Part shown: in pieces, positions 34,655-42,633 of the stretch
How positions within the stretch are numbered: position 1 is the stretch's first letter
How the letters are laid out: each line of letters starts with the position of its first letter
Origin: a bacterium
GTDB taxonomy: Bacteria > Cyanobacteriota > Vampirovibrionia > Vampirovibrionales > Vampirovibrionaceae
Direction: 5' to 3'
NCBI GenBank assembly: GCA_030429585.1
Contig: JAUIEU010000001.1
Coordinates: 1,763,848-1,827,847, forward strand
Length of the DNA: 64,000 bases
The notes under the pieces: generated by a model
Seen by the model: the letters and a program-made list of their open reading frames with translations, nothing else
Told to the model about the DNA's origin: nothing
The model's database searches: none
Translations under genes and position numbers: made by a program

Positions 34655-35905
34655 ATGGGTTGTCAATTAACAAAACGGATTCTATGTAGCGGTAACGCTT
34701 ACAAGTGGCCTGTATTGTGTATGGCGGTTACGGTGTGCCTGCTTGGCCCCACCATGGCGCTTGCTATGGGTAGTAGCCCACAAGGCCCAACCCAAGGCCC
34801 GGTAGGGCAAAAAAAATCACCGGCAATAAACACCCAAACCCCAGCAGAAAAAGCCCTGTTAAAAGGTAAGGCCGCCTTTGCCGATTGGCCGGTACGCAAC
34901 TTTTTACCGCCTGTGGCCACCATTAACCCAAAACTGGATGACATCCCAGAGGTGACGGCGGCAGACCCCACGGATAATGATGGGCTAGAAGTGGTGTCGT
35001 TGGCGTCGGTTACCACGCCGGTACTAACCACCAAGCCTGCCATCGAGCGGATTGATAGCCATGTGGATGTGCTGAATGATGCCGCCAAAGCCAAACAACA
35101 GGCCCAAGCAGATTTAGAAGAAGTGGACATGGAAACCTTGTGGTCTGCCACGGTAGAACGCAACCCCGTCATTCGTTTTTCCTTAGAAAAATTAACCACC
35201 CCAGAAGAATTGGCCCAAAAACAATCCAGCGTGTTTATGCGCAAAACCTTAGGGGTACTGATTAGTGGGGCGACTTTGGCCAGCACCATGTTGCCCGGCG
35301 GTAGTGCCATTGGCAGTTACCGTAACATGGGGGTTATGGCCGGTGGCGATGCCCTTAAAAACTTAACCTCTGGCCGTACCACGCCGTTGGCGGCGCGTTT
35401 AACCGCCACAGAAAAAATTCAGCTGGCAGGCATGATTGATGATTTGCAGCGGCAGGTGATTCAGGCTTACCATGATTATCGCCGCGCCTTAGTGGCTTTG
35501 GCAGACGCTCACACCAAAACCACTGAGGCCAGCGAGCGGTATTCCTTAGCCATGAGCCAGGTGAATGAGGCGTCGAAATCCAATAAAAAATCAGGCAACC
35601 AGCAACTGCTGCAATCCATGCAAGCCGCTTTGTTGATGAGTAATGGGGCCTCGTATTATCAATCCTTACGCCACGAAACCAGCCTAAAGCAAGAGGCGAA
35701 ACGCCATCGCTTACAGTTAGAGCGCTTGGCAGGCATTGAAACCGTGGCGGGATTAAAACTAGCGGTTGGCGATGATGAAATTGCCACCGTACCGGAAGAA
35801 ATAACCCCACAACAGGCCACGCCGAGTGCCCCAGCTGCGCCCACAACAGCGCCAGAGGCACCCGAAATACCTGAGGCCTTACTCTTGGAAGGAGACGGTG
35901 CCTAA
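34655..35905 (+). CDS. Exported coiled-coil protein, tandem paralog 1
   Basis: About 416 residues from ATG 34655 (a TTG two codons earlier is possible). A signal peptide (WPVLCMAVTVCLLGPTMALA) is followed by a disordered Pro/Thr/Asp-rich part. The region shared with the next protein starts about residue 150 (METLWSATVERNPVIRFSLEKL), then a Gly-rich segment GVLISGATLASTMLPGGSA. A long helical, probably coiled-coil stretch follows (EKIQLAGMIDDLQRQVIQAYHDYRRAL), then an Ala/Pro tail. The L-W-x-x-x-x-x-R-N-P pattern faintly recalls TolC-type outer membrane proteins, but no beta-barrel repeats are clear. Unknown function. Confidence 0.7.
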   Translation: MGCQLTKRILCSGNAYKWPVLCMAVTVCLLGPTMALAMGSSPQGPTQGPVGQKKSPAINTQTPAEKALLKGKAAFADWPVRNFLPPVATINPKLDDIPEVTAADPTDNDGLEVVSLASVTTPVLTTKPAIERIDSHVDVLNDAAKAKQQAQADLEEVDMETLWSATVERNPVIRFSLEKLTTPEELAQKQSSVFMRKTLGVLISGATLASTMLPGGSAIGSYRNMGVMAGGDALKNLTSGRTTPLAARLTATEKIQLAGMIDDLQRQVIQAYHDYRRALVALADAHTKTTEASERYSLAMSQVNEASKSNKKSGNQQLLQSMQAALLMSNGASYYQSLRHETSLKQEAKRHRLQLERLAGIETVAGLKLAVGDDEIATVPEEITPQQATPSAPAAPTTAPEAPEIPEALLLEGDGA

Positions 35906-37051
35906 ATGTCACATCACTTCTGTCATCGTCATGTATGGTGCGCCCTTAAAGGGCTAACGTTGGTTGCCGCGCTTGGCGCCACGGTTGCTATGTTGCCTGC
36001 GGCCAGGGCTATTTTGCCTTCTGTGGTAGAAGCCCCCGATGAGTGGTTTGTGCCAGAACCGCCTGCAACAGAGGTTACTGTAGACGAAACCACGGCCATG
36101 CCCGCAGAGGTTGCCCCTGAACAAACAGCGCAATACACGGCGGCTCCGGCGGAAATACCCCCGGCGAGCAGCACCCCTGTTGCCCCACAACCCAGCACTG
36201 ATGCGGTGACTGCCACTGCATCGCCTAAACCTCCTGTAACCGAGGAGGCTTTGCCTGCCCCGGATGCGCCTACGGTGGCAACGGCCCCGGCCTTACCAGA
36301 CAACGCCGATGTGTTGGATCATGTTTTATTTCAGCATATGGCCTTATATCAAGAGTTGCGAGATGAAGACGTGAGTGCCCTGGCGGATATTGGCCTGCTA
36401 TGGCAAACGGCGATTGAACGAAGCGGTACCATTCGCTTTGCCATTGAAAAATTATCGCGTAAAAATGCGGTAGGCGACGACCCGAACCAAGAAGGCTTTG
36501 CCACACAGATGGTTCGTAGCCTAGCCCGCTTAGGTGGGGCTGCTGGCAGCATGTGGACAGGCACCCCAGCTGGCCTAATTGGCGGTGACATGGTGACAGA
36601 TATTGTGAGCGATAACGGTGCGGCCACCTCGCCCCTAACCCAAGTAACCGACGCCGACATGGTGTTGCTAGCCAAAGAAGTGGAATCCTTGCAATCTGAA
36701 TTAATTGATACCTATTACGGGTACCGCCACGCCCGCAAGCGTTACAGCATGGCAGAAGCTGCCCGCGACGAAATTTTACGCTACGAGACCGTGATGAATG
36801 CCCCGGACGCCACCAGTGCTAGTAAAGGGCTCACCGGCTTGTTTGGTAAAAAAGGCACCCAACGTGCTGGCTCGCCGGAGTGGGCCATGGTGCAGCCCCT
36901 GATTGCCTCTGTGTCTGAATCGTTAGGTGATGATGTGATTAAGGCCCAACAAGAGTTGTTATCTGCCAGAGAAGCCTTGGTGCTGATGGTGGGCAACGAT
37001 GCGGTGGCCACCCTAGAACAACTCCATGCGGAGCAACAACAAACCAGCTAG
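35906..37051 (+). CDS. Exported coiled-coil protein, tandem paralog 2
   Basis: 381 residues. It starts directly after the preceding stop codon, with GGAAGGAG upstream. A signal peptide (GLTLVAALGATVAMLPAARA) is followed by a Pro/Ala/Thr linker (about 40-130). The segment GLLWQTAIERSGTIRFAIEKLS and the helices EVESLQSELIDTYYGYRHARKRYSMAEAA align with paralog 1, showing a tandem duplication followed by strong divergence. Both end in helical tails with LVGND- or LAVGDDE-type sequences. Probably two periplasmic or envelope partners. Confidence 0.7.
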   Translation: MSHHFCHRHVWCALKGLTLVAALGATVAMLPAARAILPSVVEAPDEWFVPEPPATEVTVDETTAMPAEVAPEQTAQYTAAPAEIPPASSTPVAPQPSTDAVTATASPKPPVTEEALPAPDAPTVATAPALPDNADVLDHVLFQHMALYQELRDEDVSALADIGLLWQTAIERSGTIRFAIEKLSRKNAVGDDPNQEGFATQMVRSLARLGGAAGSMWTGTPAGLIGGDMVTDIVSDNGAATSPLTQVTDADMVLLAKEVESLQSELIDTYYGYRHARKRYSMAEAARDEILRYETVMNAPDATSASKGLTGLFGKKGTQRAGSPEWAMVQPLIASVSESLGDDVIKAQQELLSAREALVLMVGNDAVATLEQLHAEQQQTS

Positions 37052-37138
37052 GTCGTCGTCGTCCACCAATAAAGGCGCGAAGACGTGGTGTTGCTGGGAT
37101 AAGGGCTAAAGCTGGGCTGAAGCGCGCTGGTTTACCAT

Positions 37139-37174
37139 TAAAAAAGCCCCATTACCGTGTGGCAATAGGGCTTT
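37139..37174 (-). terminator. Terminator downstream of rpsP, probably bidirectional
   Basis: On the minus strand AAAGCCCTATT pairs with AATGGGGCTTT (one wobble) around a ten-base loop and runs into TTTTTT. It lies 20 bases after the rpsP stop; the same stem could end the exported-paralog transcript from the other side. Confidence 0.75.
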
Positions 37175-37193
37175 AGAAAAGCGTTAAGAAGGC

Positions 37194-37643
37194 TTAGGCG
37201 TCCGCAGCAGGCTCTTCTTTAGCATCGTCAGCTTTTTCGTCAGCTGCAGGAGCTTCTTCTTTGGCCTCTTCTTCTTTAGCGGGCTCTTCTTGCTTTTCTT
37301 CAGCCGGAGCAGCGGCTTTTTCAGCGGCAGCAGCAGCGTCAGCTTCTTTTTTAGCGGCAGCTTTTTTAGACAGGCGCTCTTTTTTTGCCACTTCTAAAAT
37401 AATCACGTCGCCGGTATCGCTGGCTTTTTCAATTAAGCGCTTGGCGGTATCGCTAGGCTGGGCGCCTTTAGCAATCCACTCGTTAGCCTTGGCTTTGTCT
37501 AGCTTTAGTTCTTTGCTTAGGGGGTTGTAGTAACCCAGCTCTTCAATGGGGGCACCATCGCGGCGGTTACGAATACTGGTAACCACAATACGGTAAAAGG
37601 GGCGTTTTTTACGGCCTTGGCGCTTTAAACGAATTTTAACCAT
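37194..37643 (-). CDS. rpsP: 30S ribosomal protein S16 with acidic Ala/Glu/Lys tail
   Basis: 149 residues. Residues 1-82 are ordinary bS16 ([46 protein letters not shown]). The protein then continues for about 65 residues of Ala/Glu/Lys-rich sequence ending [11 protein letters not shown], roughly doubling the usual length of 80-100. S16 stabilises 30S assembly; the tail is probably disordered. It is followed by a strong terminator. Confidence 0.96.
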   Translation of the reverse strand: MVKIRLKRQGRKKRPFYRIVVTSIRNRRDGAPIEELGYYNPLSKELKLDKAKANEWIAKGAQPSDTAKRLIEKASDTGDVIILEVAKKERLSKKAAAKKEADAAAAAEKAAAPAEEKQEEPAKEEEAKEEAPAADEKADDAKEEPAADA

Positions 37644-37826
37644 GAGAGTAACAGTTCCTTGCTTATGCGTTGTTTAGGGCTTGGCAATCGGTTGTCTAAC
37701 CATAGGGCGGTATTAAACGCCGTTGCACGTACCCAAAATTAATAAAAAAGATTGAGAAGCATATTTATAACAAAAACCGGTTGCCGTCACAATATGTGGG
37801 GCCTCAGCTTGTTACTATTAATGCCG

Positions 37827-37952
37827 CTACACTTCCGCAATCATGCCAAAGCTGGCAATCATGAGTAATAAAATAAAGTAGAAGCCGAAGAACCATAGGT
37901 TTTGCAAAAAGAGGCTATCGGCTTTAGGGGCTGGGGTTTTAGCGGGAGGCAT
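37827..37952 (-). CDS. 41-residue single-span membrane protein at the end of the respiratory cluster
   Basis: A short gene from ATG 37952, nine bases after AGGA, to TAG 37827. It has a polar Pro/Lys/Ala N-terminus (MPPAKTPAPKADS), then one hydrophobic helix (LWFFGFYFILLLMIASFGMI) and AEV. It starts 27 bases after the stop of the FlpD-like gene on the same strand. Small single-helix subunits such as CcoQ or PetN/PetL/PetG types are common in bc and cbb3 complexes. It may be a small subunit of the complex encoded upstream. It does not resemble a named one closely. Confidence 0.65.
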   Translation of the reverse strand: MPPAKTPAPKADSLFLQNLWFFGFYFILLLMIASFGMIAEV

Positions 37953-37979
37953 TATCAATAATCCTGTGTAATGGGTTGG

Positions 37980-38441
37980 CTAGCTGGCGGCAGCGTCGTC
38001 GGCATCCACGCGGTCAACGGTGGCCTGGAAGCTTTCAATCAAGTCACGAAATTCATCGTATTCCACGGCGCTTAGCCAGTAGGCTTCAATGCGGTGTTTA
38101 TTAACGCTGGGCTTTAGTTTGGGCATGCGTTTGCCGAGTAAGCGCTCTTGTAAAAACTTGTTACCTTCGCGGTAATGGCAATCGCCCATGCGGCACCCGG
38201 TGGCAAAACAGCCTTTGGCGCCTTTTTTTAGGGATGTTTCCATCATGATGGGCTGGATAATGCCGCTACAAGGCACGGTAATGATTTTAACGCTAGGGTC
38301 GTCTAGTAGCCGGTCATCGTTATTTAGGCGGTTTTCTAGCTCTACGCTGCGCTCGCACACTAGCCCAATAATGCGGATGGGCGGATTTTGCTCGGTGCTG
38401 CTATCAGCAGGGGCAAGGTCGCTGGCGGGGGTGGCGGTCAT
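37980..38441 (-). CDS. FlpD/MvhD-like iron-sulfur electron-transfer protein
   Basis: 153 residues matching the delta-subunit domain of methyl-viologen-reducing hydrogenases (PF02662 type): IRIIGLVCERS, KIITVPCSGIIQPIMMETSLKKGAKGC, then ATGCRMGDCHYREGNKFLQERL. Four of the five family Cys are present. The first C-x-x-C is reduced to a single Cys (CERS), and an extra Cys occurs in GCFATGC. In methanogens and sulfate reducers this domain carries a [2Fe-2S] centre that passes electrons between a dehydrogenase and heterodisulfide-reductase-like modules. Here it is next to a cytochrome b-ferredoxin fusion, which suggests the same electron-relay job on the cytoplasmic side. Confidence 0.82.
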   Translation of the reverse strand: MTATPASDLAPADSSTEQNPPIRIIGLVCERSVELENRLNNDDRLLDDPSVKIITVPCSGIIQPIMMETSLKKGAKGCFATGCRMGDCHYREGNKFLQERLLGKRMPKLKPSVNKHRIEAYWLSAVEYDEFRDLIESFQATVDRVDADDAAAS

Positions 38442-38502
38442 GGGTGGGGGTTCCTATACGGTAGGTCGAAGGTGTATAAAAAAGGTGAGGGTGTTGGGTT
38501 TG

Positions 38503-39651
38503 TTATTGATTCGCAAGGGCCAGTTCAATTTCAGCCAGTACATCCTTACTATCACAGCGGGGGATATCGATAGCTTTAAAGGCACAGGCACCTACACACA
38601 GGCCACAGTTGGCGCAGCGGGCAGGGTCTACAATAGAGAGCTTTTTAAAGCGGCTGCCATCGTTACGTTCTACCATGGTTATCGCCTCATAAGGGCAATC
38701 GGCATAGCATAGTGAGCAACCGGTGCAGTTGTCTTTGCTTACCTGGGCAAACTGGCCGCGCATGGCTTTTTTCTGCAAGTAAGGCACAATCAGCAAGCCA
38801 ACGGGCACTGCTAGGGTTAGCAGCCAAATAAGGGCCGGATCCCAACCCGCCACACCCAATTGGTGAGGCCATGCATACAGCACGTCAAAGGTAATGGGAT
38901 CCAGGGCTACGTTAAAGTTAGGAGGAGCTGCTTCGCCCAGCACAACAGGGAAGGCGGCAGAGAATAACGCCAAGCCAGAGAGCATGAGGAAGACCAAGCC
39001 CGTGGGGGCATTGGTGACGGGGCGGGTAATGCGCAGGTAGTGCATCCACAGCATAAACATCATAAACATGGGGATGCCAAGGTGGAGTACTAGAATCCGG
39101 GTAATGGTGTAATCCGTAATTAGGGCGCTACCAGAAAGATCTGCGCCAAGGAAGAACCCAGCTAGGCCATTGCCAATAACGGGCACGGCGTGGAGTAGGT
39201 TAACGGTAATGTTGGTTAGGGCTACCGCATCGGCATCCCAAATCAGCATATAGCCTGTTAAACCAACCACAAACATCACGGTTAGCAGGATAACGCCTGT
39301 AATCCACGGTAAAATCCGGTATTCCCGAAAGCGATCCGTAAACCACACGCGGAAGAGGTGAATCAGCACAAACAGCATCATGCCATCGGCGGCATACCGG
39401 TGAAGCGAGCGCATGGCGTTACCAAAAGGCGCTTCGTAGGTAATAAACTTCATGGAGTCGTAAGCGGTGGCCAAGGTGGCTTGGTAGTACACCAGCAACA
39501 ACAAACCGCTAACAAACAGTACCCACAAAAATAGGTTAGGTAAGGCCCCGTGGTAATAAAAGGGGTTGTAGGTTTGGGTAAAGATTCGGTTGGTTGCCTT
39601 TTCCAGCGGAAGCACCACATGCTTTTGGATGGCTTCAACGTAGGTGGTCAT
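38503..39651 (-). CDS. Cytochrome b fused to a C-terminal 2[4Fe-4S] ferredoxin domain
   Basis: 382 residues. Residues about 35-290 form a Rieske/cytb-type cytochrome b with some six helices. All four heme ligands are present: His84 and His98 (SLHRYAADG and LIHLFRVW), and His190 and His204 (VLHLGIPM and WMHYLRI). Residues about 300-365 are a bacterial-type ferredoxin with two C-x2-C-x2-C-x3-C clusters (Cys309-319, Cys346-356). No PEWY-type Qo motif is seen in its C-terminal half. It should span the membrane with two b hemes and pick up or deliver electrons at the cytoplasmic ferredoxin, probably with the FlpD-like protein encoded next. Confidence 0.9.
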   Translation of the reverse strand: MTTYVEAIQKHVVLPLEKATNRIFTQTYNPFYYHGALPNLFLWVLFVSGLLLLVYYQATLATAYDSMKFITYEAPFGNAMRSLHRYAADGMMLFVLIHLFRVWFTDRFREYRILPWITGVILLTVMFVVGLTGYMLIWDADAVALTNITVNLLHAVPVIGNGLAGFFLGADLSGSALITDYTITRILVLHLGIPMFMMFMLWMHYLRITRPVTNAPTGLVFLMLSGLALFSAAFPVVLGEAAPPNFNVALDPITFDVLYAWPHQLGVAGWDPALIWLLTLAVPVGLLIVPYLQKKAMRGQFAQVSKDNCTGCSLCYADCPYEAITMVERNDGSRFKKLSIVDPARCANCGLCVGACAFKAIDIPRCDSKDVLAEIELALANQ

Positions 39652-39720
39652 GGGGGCGGGGGCTCCAAAGGGGGTATACGAGAGAGTGGGAACGAGTAAA
39701 AAACGAGGCTAGGTGTACGC

Positions 39721-40032
39721 TTAGGCAGGGGTATCGCTATCGCTACCTTGCAGAATAACCAATTTGTCTTTGCCATCTACCAAAATAAAGGCAACAGCAC
39801 ATAAAAACAGGGTTAGGCCAAAGCCTAAAAAGTACGGCTTTAGCCCGTTATTCACCATGGTTTTAATGGCAGGCAATTGTTGTATGGCCGCATTAGACAT
39901 ATCGTAGATAGGGCCAAGGTTGCTGGTAATGTTGGTATCGGTGTAGCTTTCGCTCATCAACATCAGGGGCAGGCCAATAACCAGGGCGGCTACCACACAC
40001 AGCACAGCTAAAATTGTACGTAACATAGACAT
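39721..40032 (-). CDS. Small two-helix membrane protein of the bc/cbb3 cluster
   Basis: About 103 residues from ATG 40032, nine bases after GGAG (in-frame ATGs at 40038 and 40026 are alternatives). Two hydrophobic helices (TILAVLCVVAALVIGLPLML and PYFLGFGLTLFLCAVAFILV) flank a polar loop of about 40 residues, probably periplasmic. No heme or Fe-S motif. Its position between the two cytochrome b genes suggests a structural subunit. Confidence 0.7.
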   Translation of the reverse strand: MSMLRTILAVLCVVAALVIGLPLMLMSESYTDTNITSNLGPIYDMSNAAIQQLPAIKTMVNNGLKPYFLGFGLTLFLCAVAFILVDGKDKLVILQGSDSDTPA

Positions 40033-40044
40033 AAGCATCGTCTC

Positions 40045-40428
40045 CTAAAGGGGGGCCTGGGGTACGGTGGCAGATTCGTTGGTGCCTGTTTGAAGGGCGT
40101 ATACCTTATCAAACCAGCCAACCGGGTTTTTTACCTTGCCCTGTTGTTTCTCTTTGGCATACCCATCATAAACCAGAGCCGCCGTTAGCCCAAAAAGGGC
40201 CACGCACTTAATCCCCAGCCACAGCCCGGTATGCAGGGTTGGGGTAAGGGTAAAATCTTTAAAGGCAGCAAATACTAAAGATAAGGTAACCGTGGCGGCT
40301 AAAAATACCATCCACCATAGCGAGGCTTTTAACCCAACCGCTGGGCCTGTTGCGCTTTCCACAGCCGGTGCTACCGACGGTGTTTCCGTGGCGTTGGCGA
40401 CAATAGCGTTGGCAGGGGTTGTGGTCAT
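40045..40428 (-). CDS. Small membrane protein of the bc/cbb3 cluster
   Basis: 127 residues. An Ala/Thr-rich N-terminus of about 35 residues, then two helices (LWWMVFLAATVTLSLVFAAF and GLWLGIKCVALFGLTAALVY), then a basic cytoplasmic-type tail (YAKEKQQGKVKNP). It starts three bases after the large cytochrome b gene. It is unrelated in sequence to any cytochrome subunit I know; probably a structural subunit. Confidence 0.7.
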   Translation of the reverse strand: MTTTPANAIVANATETPSVAPAVESATGPAVGLKASLWWMVFLAATVTLSLVFAAFKDFTLTPTLHTGLWLGIKCVALFGLTAALVYDGYAKEKQQGKVKNPVGWFDKVYALQTGTNESATVPQAPL

Positions 40429-40431
40429 GGG

Positions 40432-41931
40432 TTATAGGGTTCCGCCTAGGGGGATTTCGTCACTATCTTTACTGGTGGTTAGGAACAACCCAGCCACAGC
40501 AGCCTGTAAAAAGGCATACCCAGCCCATAGAAAGTTCCAGTACAGGTTGGCCCAGTTAAAGCCATCTGGCGGCATAACATCGGCCAAGGCTTGGGGTATT
40601 ACGTAGCTGGCGTTATGCAGTACTTCTGTATTAAACCAGATGGTTAGGTAAGGGTCTGCCCACACGTGCCAGAACCATAGGTAGAAGACGCTGGCCACCA
40701 CATGGAAGCCCGTCCATAGCACCATGGGGAGCTTTTGTTTGTACATGCTCCAGTGCCAAAATTGGCCAATGGTAATAAAGAAGATCATGCTGCCGTACCA
40801 ATACGGTGGGTCGCGATCGATGTTGGCTTGGTTGGCAATAATAAGCACGGAAAAGACGATAAACTCGATGATGGCCATAATACCAATCACGGTAAACAGG
40901 GGCCGTTTTTTCGGGTCGCGCTCTGGCCCCAGGTCAGAAATCATTAAACCAATGGTGGCAAAGGGGATGCCAAGGGTCCAAATGGTGGCCCAGTAAGGGT
41001 CCATGTATTTCAGCATTTGGTAGAGTGCCAAAAAGTACCAGTCTGATAGAATCGGCAGCGGGGTTACTTCTGGGTTGGCTCTCGAGCCACTTTCTGCTGG
41101 GAAGATAATCGCCGTAAAAATAATCATGGCAATGACGGCAATAATGGCGCCCTTGCTTAGGTTAATCCGCTTAAGCCGGTTTTTGTAAAAGTACAGCTCG
41201 GTGACAATCAGTAGCAGCACCGAGAGAGCAAAGTGAAGGGCAAAGAAGCGGGTTAAGGTAGCTTGCCCAATAGAGCTGCCGCCCATGAGGATTTGAGAGG
41301 TGGTCATCCCCTGGTGGGTCACATCGCCAATTACCTTGGTAACCGATCCAATAATATTGGGGATAATCCAGGTGTGGCCGTTGACCAGCACATTGCCTTC
41401 CCACGGCCAGTACCAAACCTTGGGGGTAATATCCAAGTACGTGGGGAAGGTGGCAAATACCTTGGTGGCCCAAAAAGCACGTTGGTTCCAAATGAGCAGA
41501 TACCCAGACAGACCGCTGTACATGGCCACTAGTAATAAGATGATGCCGAGAACAAAGGTAAACTCACCCTTGTTTTTGTATTCTGCCTTAAACCACATGC
41601 GGTATACCCGCAGTGTGGCGGCAATAATCATGGCATCACCCCCATACTTATGCATGCCCCGTAGCACAAAGCCAAAAAAGTTATGAGAAATGGCATCTAC
41701 CGAGTTATAAGCTTGATCGATGGTGGGCAAATAGATGGCAATGAGCAAAACGCCGGTAATAATAACGATTACCCACGCTAGGTAGTACATGCCGCCTAGC
41801 TGGTACCACGGCGATTCTTTTTGCAAGTCGGCCTTGGTTTCATCGAAGAAATCGATCTTTTTCAGGCGGTCTAACACAAAATCTTGGGCCGCCTGTAATA
41901 ATGCTTTCCCTTGGGATATCACCTGTTCCAT
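40432..41931 (-). CDS. Cytochrome b of a Rieske/cytb complex, lacking one heme ligand pair
   Basis: 499 residues. A long cytochrome b carrying both the heme half and the Qo half: about eight helices plus an extra C-terminal one. The first ligand of each pair is kept: His94 in RGMHKYGG and His233 in FFALHFALS. The partners at +14/+15 are not His: Arg108 (ATLRVYRMW) and Tyr247/Phe248 (TELYFYK). Thus one heme site (His94-His233) should remain and the other be lost. The Qo PEWY motif reads SDWY (296-299, within PLPILSDWYFLALYQML). It is encoded right after the Rieske gene, so it is the quinol-oxidising partner. Confidence 0.9.
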   Translation of the reverse strand: MEQVISQGKALLQAAQDFVLDRLKKIDFFDETKADLQKESPWYQLGGMYYLAWVIVIITGVLLIAIYLPTIDQAYNSVDAISHNFFGFVLRGMHKYGGDAMIIAATLRVYRMWFKAEYKNKGEFTFVLGIILLLVAMYSGLSGYLLIWNQRAFWATKVFATFPTYLDITPKVWYWPWEGNVLVNGHTWIIPNIIGSVTKVIGDVTHQGMTTSQILMGGSSIGQATLTRFFALHFALSVLLLIVTELYFYKNRLKRINLSKGAIIAVIAMIIFTAIIFPAESGSRANPEVTPLPILSDWYFLALYQMLKYMDPYWATIWTLGIPFATIGLMISDLGPERDPKKRPLFTVIGIMAIIEFIVFSVLIIANQANIDRDPPYWYGSMIFFITIGQFWHWSMYKQKLPMVLWTGFHVVASVFYLWFWHVWADPYLTIWFNTEVLHNASYVIPQALADVMPPDGFNWANLYWNFLWAGYAFLQAAVAGLFLTTSKDSDEIPLGGTL

Positions 41932-41933
41932 GA

Positions 41934-42593
41934 TTAGCTGATACCTCCACTTTCAACCGCAGTAATCACAAGGTCACTGCCATTGATGTTCCATTCAAAA
42001 TAACGAGGGGGCCGTGGGGCTGGGCCACTCACCACTTTCCCGCGGATATCACCTGCGCCAGCATCTTGCTTTTTAAGTGGGTCAAACACACTTAGGTGGC
42101 AGGGGCAGGCAAATAAGGGGTTGACGGCCTGGTTATAGTTGTATTCCGGGGCTTTTTCCGGGGGGATAAAGTTGAATACACAACCCATGTGGGGGCAAAT
42201 ACGGCTAACCACATGGAAGTTAGGCTGGCCGTTGTCTTGGTCTTGGGGCAGGCGCACAACAAAGCCAGGGATGCGAATAGATTGGTACTGTTTAAAGCTG
42301 TACTCTTTACTCTTTTGGCCAAAGGTAAAGGTTTGGAAATCCCAGGCTTTGGCAAAGTTAGCCAAGGGAAAGGCCACCTCTTTTTCCCGCTGGGGCATAT
42401 CGGGTGGGCTAAACAGGCCCGTAGCACCACTAAATTCAGTGGGTGTATCCCCAAGGGCTACCGTGGTTTTGGTAATGGGGCCTAAGGTGGGCCGCAGGTA
42501 ACGCACTAGGGGCGAAACAAACAGGCCTAAGGCACCGACAACGGGTAGGCTGAGGAGGAGTTTTAGAAATGCGCGACGATCCATGTCAGTCAC
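41934..42593 (-). CDS. Rieske iron-sulfur protein
   Basis: 219 residues from a GTG at 42593 preceded by AAGGA; an ATG at 42584 is the alternative. It has a twin-arginine-like start (MDRRAFLKLLLSLPVVGALGLF) that acts as anchor. The [2Fe-2S] ligands are Cys133 and His135 in CPHMGC, and Cys163 and His166 in CPCHLSVFD. The disulfide Cys138 and Cys165 are also present. It shuttles electrons from quinol at the Qo site to a c-type cytochrome on the periplasmic side. Followed two bases later by the large cytochrome b gene, the usual order. Confidence 0.95.
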   Translation of the reverse strand: MTDMDRRAFLKLLLSLPVVGALGLFVSPLVRYLRPTLGPITKTTVALGDTPTEFSGATGLFSPPDMPQREKEVAFPLANFAKAWDFQTFTFGQKSKEYSFKQYQSIRIPGFVVRLPQDQDNGQPNFHVVSRICPHMGCVFNFIPPEKAPEYNYNQAVNPLFACPCHLSVFDPLKKQDAGAGDIRGKVVSGPAPRPPRYFEWNINGSDLVITAVESGGIS

Positions 42594-42633
42594 AGCGTCC
42601 TTATGGCTTTAGGTAAATCGTGGGGTACTAGGG

